Part shown: positions 32,449 through 43,934 of the stretch, in pieces
How positions within the stretch are numbered: position 1 is the first letter of the stretch
Layout of the letters: every line of letters begins with the position of its first letter
Assembly (NCBI GenBank): GCA_030220185.1
Contig: JASPKZ010001233.1
Coordinates: forward strand, 558,001-622,000
Direction of reading: 5' to 3'
Source: Diploptera punctata
Lineage: Eukaryota > Arthropoda > Insecta > Blattodea > Blaberidae
Length of the DNA stretch: 64,000 nt
Program-made: the position numbers and the translations under genes
The notes under the pieces: model-generated
Told to the model about the DNA's origin: nothing
Database searches by the model: none
What the model saw: the letters and a program-made list of their open reading frames with translations, nothing else

Positions 32449-33078
32449 ATGGAAATCAATACAAAGAAAACTGAAGTGATAGCCTTTTGTGGGAAATACC
32501 CTATACCTAGCAAAATTGTTTTGGATGATGAAATTTTAGAACGAGGAAACAAATTTAATTATCTGGGTTATAATTTAACATTTCAAGATGAAGCTGATAT
32601 ATCAAAGAAAATCACAAATTTACAAAAACAACGGGGATAATTAACAGTATAATGAAACCATCCTTAGTACAGAAGAACACAAGATTATGGCTTTATAAGA
32701 TTCTCGTAAGACCAGTATTAAGATATGGTAGTGAAGCATGGACAATACGAAGAAGAGATGAAAGCCGAATAACAGCAAATGAGATGTGATTTGTGTGCTG
32801 TACAGCAGGCTACACAAAGTGGGACCATAAAAGAAATGAGGAAATTATGGAAGAGTTGGATGTAGAACCCATTCTTCACCATATATAAAACTACCAGAAC
32901 AACTGCGAAACCCATCTTCAATGAATGCCGTCTCATAGAATTCCAAAAGCCATGCTTCGTTACTGCCCCCAAGGCAAAAGATCGCTGGGACATCCAAAAA
33001 AAGCGCTGGATGGAAAATTCCTCTTTGAGACCGTAACAGGCCACACGGCCTAATACTTGCATGGATGATGATGATGAT
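32449..33078 (+). pseudogene. LINE RT C-terminal and 3' fragment
   Basis: Encodes MEINTKKTEVIAFCGKYPIP and EILERGNKFNYLGYNLTFQD, then TRLWLYKILVRPVLRYGSEA in another frame. It is related to the LINE at 35200, whose equivalents are NKTKIMAFHGKDPI and LERSNKFKYLGY. Ends in a GATGATGATGATGAT repeat. Confidence 0.78.
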
Positions 33079-33536
33079 TATAAATTTTCCTCCTATAGGA
33101 ATGCCACAAGGACAAAGTGATACAGATAACTAATTTTTAACTTAATGAAATAGACTGTAAATATATTAAAAACTCTATATAAAGAGATAATTATAAAAAC
33201 GGTATCGGAAAATATAAGTCTCCACTTCATAAAATAAATTGTTGGAATCCAGATGAGAATAGGGATGAAGGTATCCAAAGTATATGCATGTAAGAAAAAT
33301 TATTTATCAAGAGAGGTAATTTTCTGATTAAAATATTTCATGTATTCAAACAAAATAGTAAACCAGATGACAAGATATCTGATTTATGATTGGAAGCCTT
33401 TAGTATAATTTCAAGTAGCAGAAAGGATGACTTTCCTGACTTACGCATATCAAATGTGGCCCTGTAACCCTTTTTACGATTTCTTTAAAATGAATAAATT
33501 TTTTGTGGTTAGGAATAGCTACTACAGTATACTTAC

Positions 33537-33734
33537 CTCTGCGATATGGCCAATAAGTGTCTTGAAGCAATGACTAGTATCAAGATCCCAAAATTTGATG
33601 AATGAATCTTTTGAGCTAGATATTAAAACATTGAACTCCTTGAGATAGCATACTTGTGTTATAATGCCTTTGTGTCCTGTTAAGCGATGCAGTCCACATT
33701 CTGCTACCACGTCCCAAACTATTACATCAGTATC
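33537..33734 (-). CDS. WDR3: WDR3 exon 3 (residues 128-193)
   Basis: Starts after TTTTAG with DTDVIVWDVV and ends at IGHIAE before GTAAGT; 198 nt, phase 0 on both sides. It holds two WD40 blade parts (VIVWD and FIKFWD) and the conserved segment LDTSHCFKTLIGH. The start continues directly from the GAK end of exon 2, which supports the GC-donor reading of intron 2. Confidence 0.95.
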
Positions 33735-33779
33735 CTAAAATGAATTTCAGAAAAAAAAAACTATTTAGGCTCATATACG

Positions 33780-34645
33780 CACATATATTAAAAGTAATAT
33801 GAAAGACAAAAATAAAAAATGCAACTGTGGTAATTTTTTGTAAATGGGAAACATGGATATTAAGAAGAGAAGTTAGCAAATTTGGAACTCTGCCTTAGTG
33901 GATGATACAAAATACAATAAGATGTTTTCTTATATAGTTTTCTTTTAATCAAACACATACAAACCATTTAACTACAGTCAAGCCATTATAATATCCGGCG
34001 TGGCCACCCACACCTATCCAATTTTTGGCAGGACCGCTACCCATGGTTTACAAAATAAAGCAGCATTGTTAAGTCATTATGGTCTTGTGTGATAGATGAA
34101 TCAATTGGAGTATTATTACAATATGGTATTATCTGTGAATTTAAGCGTCATAATCCCGGAGAAGACGGAAGATTGTCAATTCGCAAACCAGAGAAACAAT
34201 TCTAAAGTTAGAGATTATTTTGAAAAAGAGCACGAGAACCCTGGTAGTAGTACAAGGATAGACTTGTAACATCCTCTGTAAATGTGACGTGTGTCTGTTG
34301 TCCCGTAACCTTGACGAAATCACTGTTAGTGAAGCAGTTAGTCAGCTGAACAAAGCTGTTGTGTGATTCGCTACCAGTTTTTACACCGATTCTACTGTAA
34401 AAGTGTCCTTACAACATAAAGTTTTCCTTTATTTTGTTTGTCCTCTCATATATCTAGAAAAGTGTTCTCAAAATATTTTTATTTGCAGCACACTGTTTAA
34501 TTGTGTAGAATTTAACACCTACAATCACTAATGCAATCCTGCCTGCTTTAGATGAATCTCAAATGCTATTTATAAATGGGAAAAATTCTAGAAAAGAAAA
34601 AAAGCCTTCATTTCCCAATGAATTGCATTGATAAACTCCATGGTT
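33780..34645. other. Intron 2 sequence, nothing recognised
   Basis: No exon or known repeat identified. The GC content rises slightly around 33990-34330. Confidence 0.35.
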
Positions 34646-34649
34646 GAAC

Positions 34650-35130
34650 AGGCCTTGAAGGCCCTTGGCCTACCACACAGCTGCTGGCCATACTTCAAAC
34701 ATGTGTTAATCACAGAAGTCTATTGTATAGCTGGCTTAACTTGGCAGAGAGAGAGGGAGATACAAGGGTAGATCGTTGACCACTTTAGTTCAGATACAAT
34801 ATAAAGAACCCATCCTGTTGTCAGTTTTCCTCTTCCCCCTTACACCTATTAACATCCGGTGAAGAAACACTGACAACACTGGTGCGAGTGAGAGAGGTGA
34901 GTACAGTTGTCTCATTCTACAAATTTCTCGTAAAGTTAAACCAGAGAGACTATAACATCCAGCCAGTATAGGTGTGATATATGGTCAGCATGTCAGATTC
35001 CCAGCCATTATAGCTGGTTTTCTCAACTTGGAGCTAACCAAATTCCTCACGATACTAGGTGGGCACCAATATCATACTGGCTAACATTCCAATAGAAAAT
35101 ATCTTTCCCCATGGGGACTCAAACCATTGC
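34650..35130 (-). mobile_element. tRNA-SINE (family H), minus copy
   Basis: Shares GCCTTGAAGGCCCTTGGCCT and CCCAGCCATTATAGCTGGTT with 47325-47665 and 61550-61880 and, in the other orientation, with 51270-51590. The body appears divided by unrelated sequence. Confidence 0.62.
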
Positions 35131-35575
35131 AAGTTTAGACACATTAATGCCATTAATTTAATAAATTTGGGAACTTTTACATTATGAGGTTTTGTTAATC
35201 CCTCAGGGGTCCTCATCTAGGGGATACGTGGATGGCGACCACAAGGTGCCCAAGCTGAGCAAAACATTTTTTCCACTTACTTGTGTTTTGCACTCTTTTA
35301 ACTTTACTATCTAACCTCTCTTGGTTAACTCTTGTTTTTTTCGAACCCGATGCTATTAGGGCATCTGAGGGCTAGGGAGTCTTTCCTTTCTTCCATTTCT
35401 TCTTTCCTTTATTTTCTTTTCTTCTCCAGAAAAGCCTGACCACAGGCTATCAGATGGCAGCCCCATCACTGGTCTTGCCTTCCTTTGGCCAGCAACCAAT
35501 CGAAGGGACTATTATTATGCTCTCAAGTCTTATACGAGAATTTCCCGGAAGGATCAAACTAATGACGACCAAAGC

Positions 35576-36448
35576 ATGAAAAAGGACAACTCTTGGAAGA
35601 AAAAAAATATTTTGCTTTTTAGCACATGGAATGTACAAGGGATTAACTATAAAGATGATCAATTAGATGATATATTGTGCAAAAAGGGGATTTCATTAGC
35701 TGTAATATCAGAAACAAAAAAGAAATTACAAGGCACCAAAGAAACTCAAAATTACATTCAGTTTTATAGTGGTGTAAAAAAACATATTCATGCACAAGCA
35801 GGAGTAGCCGTTATGATTCATAAATGATTTAGATATCCAATACATACTTTTTGGAATGAAAGAATAATTCAAAACCGAATAAAATTATCTCTACGATACT
35901 TAACAGTGATAGGTATATATGCACCTGTAGAAGGAGATGAAGAAGAAAGTGAAAAATTGTATCATGACTTCCAGAAAGTTATCTGCACAATTAATAATAA
36001 TGATATGATTATAATTTTGGGTGATTTAAATGCCAGAATTGGTAATACTAAATTTGATACATATATAGGACCATATGGAGAGCAAACCTGTAATAGAAAT
36101 GGCTTACGGTTAATTGATTTTGTCATGTTTAATCAATTCACAATAATGAACTCAGTATTTAACCACAAGGATAGTCACAAATATACATGGGCAGCCAGGG
36201 GGCTTAAATCAATTATCGACTATGCTATATGTAATAAAAAATTAGCATCTAGATTCCTTGATACAAGAGTTTACAGAGGACCTGAAATCGAATCAGATCA
36301 TTACTTACTTGTTTGTCCAATCCGTATGCCACCGATATGGCAAAATAAAAAGAAAATGAATAATATAGAATTTGAAAATGTGGACCACACTTATAAAGTA
36401 AGTCTTTTCCAGATCCCACTATTACCCGGCTATACAAATGCTGATTAA
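35576..36448 (+). pseudogene. LINE APE-like endonuclease domain
   Basis: Contains LLFSTWNVQGINYK (motif I), ISLAVISETKK (catalytic ET), MIIILGDLNARIG (GDxN), SIIDYAICNKKL (xIDY) and EIESDHYLLVCPI (SDH) in order, the hallmark set of AP-endonuclease-like domains in LINEs. A TGA at 35824 interrupts the frame. Confidence 0.9.
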
Positions 36449-36959
36449 ATTATCTAGTTCAAGAAACACCGGTTGGCGAAGATATTGAAGAACAATGGTC
36501 TGCTCTACAAAGTATTTTGACACAAGCAGCAAATGAAAGCCTGGGTATCAATACTAAATGGAATCGAAAAAAAGGACTACGGATATGGGATGAAAACATC
36601 AACAAGTAATTGATGATAAAAGTGAAGCATACAAAAAATTCTTGTCTACAAAAAAAGATGAAGATAAAGTAGAGTATCATAGGCAGAGAGCAATAGCTAA
36701 AATTGAAGTTCGCAAAAAACATAGACAAAGCTGGGAAGAATTTGTATCATTTTTGGAATATTATATCACTAGGCCTCAACCACAAATATATAAAGTTTTA
36801 AATAATTTAAATAATGATTCGAAAGAAAATTCACATTTAAATTGTATATCTAATTAATCTTGGCTTAACTACTTTCATCATGTAAGGACACAAAAAGATG
36901 ATTTATTACAAATACCGATCTCTAATAACACTGCTTTGGAACTAATTCCTATAGATGAC

Positions 36960-38215
36960 TAAACTGATGCTGTTAAATCATTAAAAAGTAACAAAGCTCC
37001 CGGAGAAGACCACATTAATCAAGGATTTATTTAAATTTTCAACTAAAAACTTTTTAGACGGATTTCTTATTCTCCTTAATATGATATGGGAAGGACAATA
37101 ACTACCACAAAGTTGGAACAAATCCATTGTTATACCAATCTTCAAAAAAGGAAGTCGTAAAATCCAAGATAACTATCGTGGAATTAGCTTGTTGAACTCT
37201 GGATATAAAACTTACGCTAATATAATTAAGAATAAATTGAAAAAAAAATGTATGAATATATAATTGGAGAAGAGCAGAATCGATTCAGAAACGGTAGATC
37301 TTGTACAGATGGATTTTTCACTCTAAAACTACTATTAGAAAAGCACAAGGAATTCAATATAGAAACTCATATCGCCTTTGTTGACTTCATAAACGCTTTT
37401 GACAAAGTAGACAGAAATATATTATTAAAATTTTAGCAGATGATAACGTTCCACAACAATATATTTATAATATCTTCAACATCTATAAAGATAATGAAAT
37501 CTCTGTTAAACAAGATGACAAACTATCTTCTTGGAAAAAGATCAACACTGGAGTAAGACGGGATGTGGACTTTCACCGGTGATTTTCATTATATATATAT
37601 ATGAATAGAATAATAAACGAATGGAGGAAAACACAACGGTGATATATACCCATCAATAGGAACCTCAACCTCGATGCTATTCTTTTGCAGACGATTTAGC
37701 GCTTCTGGCACTTTCCGATAATGATTTTCAACGATCAATGTATAATTTACAAAAAACAGCTGCCAAAGTTAATATGGAAATATGAATTAACAAAACTAAA
37801 ATTATGGCATTTCATGGGAAGGACCCCATACAAAGTAAAATTTGTCTCCAGAATAAAATTTTAGAGAGATCTAATAAATTTAAATATCTTGGATATATCT
37901 ATCTGGGAAGAAAAGGTTATCCCTGAAAAAAATTACTAGTTATAATAAAAGTCTGGGAATTATTAATCTAGTTATGAAACCATCCCTTGTACAAAAAGCA
38001 CCAGATTACGTTTATATAACACTTTGGCTAGACCAGTGTTGACTTATGGTAGTGAAGCATGGACACTAAAAAGACAACATGAAAGCAGAATAACGGCTTG
38101 TAAAACGAGATTCATGCGCAGAACAGCGGGGTACACCAGATAGGATCGGAAATGGAACACCGATATCTTAAAAGAATTGAAGAATACGCCAATTTTGGAA
38201 TATATTATACAGTAC
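36960..38215 (+). pseudogene. LINE reverse transcriptase domain and 3' end
   Basis: Reads in changing frames: NYRGISLLNSGYKTYANIIK, EQNRFRNGRSCTDGFFTLKL, HIAFVDFINAFDKVDR (motif A) and YSFADDLALLALSD (FADD motif C at about 37677-37720). Then follow FKYLGY and RPVLTYGSEAWTLK. The arrangement is that of RT clades with a C-terminal thumb and no RNase H seen. Confidence 0.88.
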
Positions 38216-38222
38216 CAACTAA

Positions 38223-38280
38223 CGATTTTATTATTAATTTAACACTTCTCATTGAAGGATAAATTTTTCTCTTCAAATAT
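38223..38280. mobile_element. 58-bp tail-only SINE insertion with perfect 12-bp TSD
   Basis: Consists of 42 bp of inverted family A tail (CGATTTTATTATTAATTTAA...) fused to 16 bp of forward tail (TTTTCTCTTCAAATAT), with no tRNA head. It interrupts the LINE and is flanked by AGTACCAACTAA at 38211-38222 and 38281-38292. The uninterrupted LINE sequence is restored by removing the element and one duplicate. Confidence 0.9.
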
Positions 38281-38462
38281 AGTACCAACTAAATTGGAAA
38301 CAACATCTTGAAAGAATGAGTTCAAATCGGATCCCCAAAGCTGTTTATAATTATATACCAAGAGGACGAAGATCACTGGGCCATCCTATGAAACGCTGGA
38401 GGGAAAATTTTCTATAGGATCGTAACAGGCCTTGGCCTAATACTTGGAAGGAAGAAGAAGAA

Positions 38463-39160
38463 GGAGGTTTTGTTAATAAGAATCAAATGAATTGTAAATT
38501 CTTCTTACTTCATACATATATGTTTTTTAACACAGAACTGCAGTATCGGGAAACATATCATTCCCATCTTCAGCTGTTTTCACAACTGTCAATTTTTCAT
38601 TATGCCAGTAATTTTCTAAACTGCCATCTGGTGTACTTTTGAAGAACTTTGTAATCAAATTTGGTTCGTCTGGAAACTATCAACTTTGAACCATGAACTT
38701 TGAGTTTCCAGACAAACCAAATTTGATTACAAAGTTCTTCAAAAGTACTCCAGATGGCAGTTTAGAAAATTACTGGCATAATGAAAAATTGACAGTCGTG
38801 AAAAAAGCTAAAGATGGGAATGATATGTTTCCCAATACTGCAATTCTGAGTTAAAAAAACATTTTAGATGTATGAGGTAAGAAGAATTCACGATTCATTT
38901 GATTCATACATTATTGATCCCCTCAGGGGTCCTCATCTAGGGGATACGTGGATGGCGACCAAATTTGATTACAAAAGTACTCCAGATGGCAGTTTAGAAA
39001 ATTACTGGCATAATAAAAAATAATTGACAGTCGTGAAAACAGCTAAAGATGGGAATGATATGTTTCCCGATACTGCAGTTCTGAATTAAAAAAAAAAAAA
39101 AACATTTTAGATGTATGAGATAAGAAGAATTCACGATTCATTTGATTCTTACATTAATGC
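38463..39160. mobile_element. PLE tail dimer and rearranged third arm
   Basis: Minus arm at 38490-38690 and plus arm at 38700-38890 (FEFPDKPNLITKFFKSTPDG on plus). Then comes a 40-bp piece of the LINE 5' end (38920-38959), followed by a second copy of the plus arm end (38960-39150). The hammerhead relatives have GAUAC in place of GAAAC. Confidence 0.72.
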
Positions 39161-39164
39161 CATA

Positions 39165-39600
39165 TATCTCGCTAATGAATGGTTTTGTGAATGATTCTGT
39201 GAGTAATTGAAAATTTTACATCTTGGAAGTGCTGAACAGAAACTCAAAAAACAAAAGAAATTAATGAAACAACCAAAATGAAAGTTTTATGAAAAATCAT
39301 AGGAAAATCATTGAGAGAGAAAATTTGCAGCTCTGTTATTAGAGAAGAATGTGAAATTGAACTTATAAACCTCTGGATAAATGATAGAAGACTAAATTGG
39401 AACAATCACATAGATAGAATGGAGAACAGTAGATTAGTGAAGAAAGTATGTGACTGGACACCTCAGCAGAAAAGGCCATTAGGAAGACCACAACTACGAT
39501 GGAAGGATGTCACCATACCCCGGACCTGAAGTGAATGAACACGCAACAAGCTGCCAGTTTTCATGCGTAGAGGAAGAAGAAGATCTAGCTAGTGTGGAAC
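39165..39600 (+). pseudogene. LINE 3' fragment
   Basis: Encodes INLWINDRRLNWNNHIDRME and QKRPLGRPQLRWKDV. GRPxxRWxD is the common C-terminal end of RTE/jockey-like ORF2 proteins. A GAAGAAGAAGA tail follows at 39572. Confidence 0.7.
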
Positions 39601-39699
39601 CGAACCAAAAAAAAGAATAATGGTTGATACTGGAACACACACACACACACATGCACACTTAAAGATTCCTTCCAATTTTTTTAATTCATGGGAGAAAAT

Positions 39700-39930
39700 T
39701 TTCTGAAAAACACACCTCATAAATTTCGTGCTTTTCACGATACCGCGGTTTCAGACGACATCTCATCCACCTCAATCACAACTCTGACTGATGAAATTCT
39801 TCAGCCATGAACTATTCTATTATCAACATCTGTGCTGCCATCTATGGTTGAATTTATAAACTTTGAAATTTTCAAAAAAATGTTCTCCGATGAATTTAAA
39901 TGATTATTACCTCATAATGTTTCCTTCCCA
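39700..39930. mobile_element. PLE tail, degraded
   Basis: ACACCTCATAAATTTCG on the left, TTACCTCATAATGTTTCCTT at 39907-39926 on the right. A hammerhead-like relic on the minus strand keeps GAAACCGCGGUA, but its CUGANGA box is destroyed. Confidence 0.55.
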
Positions 39931-40033
39931 ACTTTAATTTTAACATAATTCCATCTAATTATTCATTTATTGACCCTGTTTCTATTCCTTAATTAGTTTT
40001 AATTACTCATGGCATAAAAAGATATATACATGC

Positions 40034-40243
40034 CTTTGCCCCTGAAGCCAGGCGATGCCCTTCTTCGTCATAAGCCAGACACGTAACAGCACCTCGATGA
40101 CCAGAAAAGTTTATTGTATTTTCTGCAGACTTCAAATCAAAAACCTTGACAGTTCCATCTAAGTAGCCTGCAGCAAGATGTTGTTTGTTTGGACTGGGGC
40201 ACAAGGAGGTCACTTCGTACTTATCACCTGTAAGGACCAGTGT
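40034..40243 (-). CDS. WDR3: WDR3 exon 2 (residues 58-127)
   Basis: Encodes WD40 blades ending GHRGAVTCLAYDEEGHRLAS. The acceptor is TTTTTAG before ACACTGGTC. For phase 0 the exon must end at AAG 40036-40034, followed by GCATGT, a GC-type 5' splice site. The nearest GT (40029-40028) would add four bases and create an immediate stop after joining to exon 3. Length is 210 nt, exactly 70 codons. Confidence 0.9.
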
Positions 40244-40734
40244 CTAAAAATAAAGAATTTTTATTTACTCTCCATGTAACAATGATAAACTAGAATTTTC
40301 AATTATTATATTATGAGCTTTTTCTATCATAAAACCTGGAAAATAATTTGACCTCGGATTTTAGGCTTTATGCATTTTTGTTCCTAAAGAAATAAATTAA
40401 ATTCAATAAAATAGCTACAAATTTCATAAAAAGATGTACTATCTGCACAAGTTTAACTGTACCTAAAAATGTGTTTTATCCATTAATACCTATTTTATGT
40501 TTTATGGGTCCAAAATTGCTTTTTTTTAAATTGTATGTATGAGTATATAGCCTACCCCATACATCATTATGGGAACATGGGTGCTCCCTAATGGGAGTTT
40601 TTTGACCAAGCTATTTTAGTTGTGCTTATTTACCTACAGATGTCAACAAGTGACATGTGGTTAGCACAATGAGACATCCAAGGTATTAATTGGATGGATT
40701 TTTTTAATTAAATGTACATAATTCGGATAAAGTA

Positions 40735-41850
40735 TACTGTTTGTCTCACATGAATTCTTCTAAGTTCCACAGAATCACAGTGCACATGTGCAAGTTGCTA
40801 TAATGGTTAATGTAGCTTCGGTAGATGGCTCTGAAGTCGGCATTACCAACTTTCAGAATAAATGGCTGTACTTTCCTTTAGGTCCGAAAAATTTTCCAAT
40901 TTTATATCTTATTCCACTGATGCACTAAACACTCTTAAACACTTTCAAAACATTTTGCAACACATTTTAACACATTTTACATATTCCAATGTTCCAACGA
41001 GTTTTTTTCCATATTTATATATTTGCGTAAAACATGGTCGTGCTACATTTCTTACTTCCTGCTCTTTGTCTTTTTCCCTCCACTTCCTATGTTGTTCCAG
41101 CGTTGCCACCATCAACAACCCGAACTTGCTTTTTAAATGTGATTCCACGTTCCCTGGATTTCACCTACGTTAGAGTAATTGATTTGTATTACAGTAATTG
41201 ATTTAGGTTTGGTTAGCTTTTAGGTTCCTTGCTTTTTAAAAGTGATTTGATACGTAAAATAAATTAATCATTTTTAGACAAGTTCTGGGAATTTTGTGTC
41301 AATGTTGGTCATACTGATTTCACATATATACACCGCCAACTGCTGGAGGCTGCATTTATCTACCTGGCATAATTGGAGCACTAGCGCATGCACACTGCGA
41401 TTCTATAGAACTTAGAAAAATTTTCTCCGGACCTAAAGGAAAGTATATCCGAATAAATTCCCAAATGCTAAAAAAAATGGATGTAAACTAACTTCCCATT
41501 TCCTAACCTAACAAAAGAAATTACATGCATATTATTTAATAAACTATAAAATAACTTTATGTACACTAACTTGTCCCATCGGAATCTAACAAAATGAAGC
41601 TAATTTCTTGAAATATGGTTTGGAATTATTTGGGAATGTTGGTAATACTAATTTGAGGGCCTCTAGCAGATGTTACATAAAGTATTTGCGCGTCTGTAGA
41701 ATTTGATTCACAATATTTGTGTAATTATATTAAAAATTGTAAGAAATGTTTATAAAATGGTTTAAAATAATACAAAATGTGTTTAGAGTGTGTAGTGCAA
41801 CAGTAGCATAAGGATGTATTGAAAATCGTGTGAGACAAACAGGGAACCTC
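40735..41850. mobile_element. MITE-like element(s) with nested inverted repeats
   Basis: The outer pair GTTTGTCTCACA (about 40740) and TGTGAGACAAAC (about 41830) encloses a second pair, TACTTTCCTTTAGGTCCG near 40871 and its inverse near 41445. A third shared segment, TTCTAAGTTC(C/T)A(C/T)AGAATC, lies near 40758 and inverted near 41410. No transposase ORF. Two superposed insertions are possible. Confidence 0.6.
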
Positions 41851-42018
41851 AGCCCATAATTCATTGCAGTTTAGCATTGCCAGTATCCATAAATTTCTAG
41901 AAATCTTTGGAATTTTATCAGAATATCAAAGTAATATTTTTTTTTTATCTAATGCCAATAAGGATTTGATGGCTATTCTGTTCAGCTGAATGAACAGTTA
42001 AGTTTCCTACCTACTTAC

Positions 42019-42189
42019 CTTCTCTCCAAGACGCATATCCCATACAATAATATCTTCACATGCAGCCACTGCTACATATCTGCCTTCTTGGCCTTCTAAT
42101 GTGACAAATACAACATTGCAGTTTGAACTAGCTATAATATTGAAGCTCCCTGCTGGTGCATATCGAAGATATTGTTTTGTTAAACCCAT
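42019..42189 (-). CDS. WDR3: WDR3 exon 1 (residues 1-57, start codon)
   Basis: Starts at ATG 42189-42187 with MGLTKQYLRY, the near-invariant N-terminus of WDR3/Utp12. An upstream in-frame ATG at 42249 would add 20 residues, but the conserved MGLTKQ start is preferred. It reads through the first WD40 blade (GRYVAVAACEDIIVWDMRLG) and ends at AAG followed by GTAAGT, phase 0. The segment between this exon and exon 2 is intron 1, occupied by an inverted-repeat element. Confidence 0.95.
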
Positions 42190-43934
42190 ATTAACAAAAT
42201 ATTTTTTATCTGAAAAGTACAAATTGTTTCTAATCACTATCAATAACAAAACAACAGTGCATGTATCCAGAATCCTAACCTAAAATTTTACACAAAGAGA
42301 TCGCTCATTCCGTTTTCTACAACTAAATGAAAAAATCTTACCTGTTTTTTACACTTAAAACTTTAAAAATACCAAACTCAACCTTAGAACATGACGTTGT
42401 ACGATTTTCTATACACTGTTCCACTACATACTTTACCATAACCACACCATGTGCTTTATAACCTTCGCTATGTTTATAACACAATTTTAAGCGTATGTTG
42501 GGGATCTTGTACAAATATGTTTGCTACCATAGAGAACGTTTGCTACACTGTATCTCCAGAGCTACCAATGTAAGTTCAAGGGAAATGTTAAAAAATGAAA
42601 ATCTTTTGCATTTTTACAGCATGGGGTATGAGTATTATTTCTTGTCTGCTTGACAAATTCTAAAACCGTTGACAGATCCATTAATAATTGAATTTGTAAA
42701 CGCAAGAGAAGTTGTTCTTACAAAAGATACAAATCCTTCTAACTTAGCGGTAATTTTCTTTTATTGGTCAGCTTGTATTGCAAATTATTGGCCTCTCTGT
42801 TTTACTATAACACTATTTCCGCTTCCCACAAGATTAATGAACAAATTTGAACTATTAAGTGGGTTTGTGATTGTTATTTATAAATATTTAATATCAATAA
42901 CTAATATACGTTATCAATTAATATATGTTAATAACAAAAACTTATCTGTTATCATAAAAATACAATACATTTTAAATGACATGTATTTTAAATAAAAACT
43001 AATTATCATTTTGTGAACTTCTGTCACTTTTGAGTTCAGAACTCGCCAAATAAAAAGTAAGTGAATACAATTTTTAAAAAAAACTTTGGCAAACAGGAGA
43101 TGTAAGATCGTGTAAGGAAATGTAGAAAATAAAAGCTACACCGAAATTAACCTAAAAATTAATCTTAATCTACTAATCAATCTAATTGTTTATCAACAAA
43201 ATGTAGTATAATGCATTGCCTCTTTTAAATAAACTTCAGATTTCAAGGACATATCAGTGGTCTGATATTTTCTGCTGGCCAACTTCCACTCATAGCTTTT
43301 CACGTGACAGACACATTATAAACTGGTCCTCTTGCAGAGTTTCTTTGATATACGAGTACAGCTGCAAAAAGTTGAGAGAGAGTGTTTGTGTTATATGGTG
43401 ACTTGACCTTGAAACCTCTGGCAAAAATGAGTCACTAATCAAACAAAATAACCAACTTTTCCTTATGGTGCCCTAGATTATACAATAAACTGTAAACCAA
43501 TCCAGTGTATAATTGCCCATTTTCTCACCTAACGAAATAAAATGAGTAAAGGGGATTCCTGGCATAGAATAGCTGAAACCTATGATGAAAATGAAATCAC
43601 TATAATGTAGGTAGATTCCTGTCGTAGAATCCTCAATATATTTTCCATGGTTTATATTTTAGTTATAAAATATGACATACTTAAAAATGTTTCTTTTTTA
43701 TTTTGGAAATCATCCATAATACAATGTTGCTCTCAACAAATTCACCTTTTCAAGTTGTGATCTTGAACCTCCTCATCTGTAAATACCAATTCACTTATAT
43801 TTCTTCTCATGACATCCACTCAACTTTCTTTAGGTCTTCCCCTTCTTCTTTTCTCCTTTATTTTCCACTCCAAGATCTATAAAAATATTAACTTATATGT
43901 TAATATGAAACTTATTTTGTTTACTAGAATCAAA
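42190..43934. promoter_or_regulatory. WDR3-CLYBL divergent intergenic region
   Basis: About 1.7 kb between two diverging start codons (WDR3 at 42189 on minus, CLYBL at 43935 on plus). It is AT-rich and notably poor in the SINE and PLE repeats that fill the introns, as expected for promoters and 5' UTRs. I could not identify a TATA box, initiator or transcription start for either gene. A shared promoter is inferred from geometry only. Confidence 0.45.

Larger units (their letters stand above)
35200..38463 (+). mobile_element. APE-type non-LTR retrotransposon (LINE), full length but decayed, 14-bp TSD
   Basis: Begins CCCTCAGGGGTCCTCATCTA and ends in GAAGAAGAAGAAG. Flanked by GAGGTTTTGTTAAT at 35186-35199 and 38464-38477, so both ends are defined; it sits in a PLE tail. 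Order: about 380-bp 5' UTR, APE endonuclease, RT, C-terminal segment. A 58-bp element is inserted at 38223. At 3.26 kb it is short for a LINE, suggesting one ORF or small deletions. Frames are broken in several places. Confidence 0.88.
544..42189 (-). other. WDR3: WDR3 gene, 13 of about 14 coding exons (gene span)
   Basis: WDR3/UTP12 is a nucleolar protein of the UTP-B subcomplex of the small-subunit processome and is needed for 18S pre-rRNA processing. Thirteen minus-strand exons join in frame to 883 codons (2649 nt) with no stop; each border has a splice site and matching phase. The joined protein has an N-terminal WD40 half, an acidic/basic linker, a second WD40 half and a C-terminal Utp12 domain, in the family's order. 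Human WDR3 is about 940 residues, so roughly 50 C-terminal codons are missing, presumably in an exon left of base 1. Introns range from about 1.5 to 10.1 kb and are filled with repeats. Intron 2 appears to use a GC donor. Confidence 0.96.

Noticed and set aside
40862..41173. 103-codon plus ORF
   Set aside because: Falls inside the inverted-repeat element, low-complexity composition, no motif.
42669..42995. 108-codon plus ORF in the intergenic region
   Set aside because: Hydrophobic AT-rich sequence typical of chance frames; no recognisable domain, no splice support.
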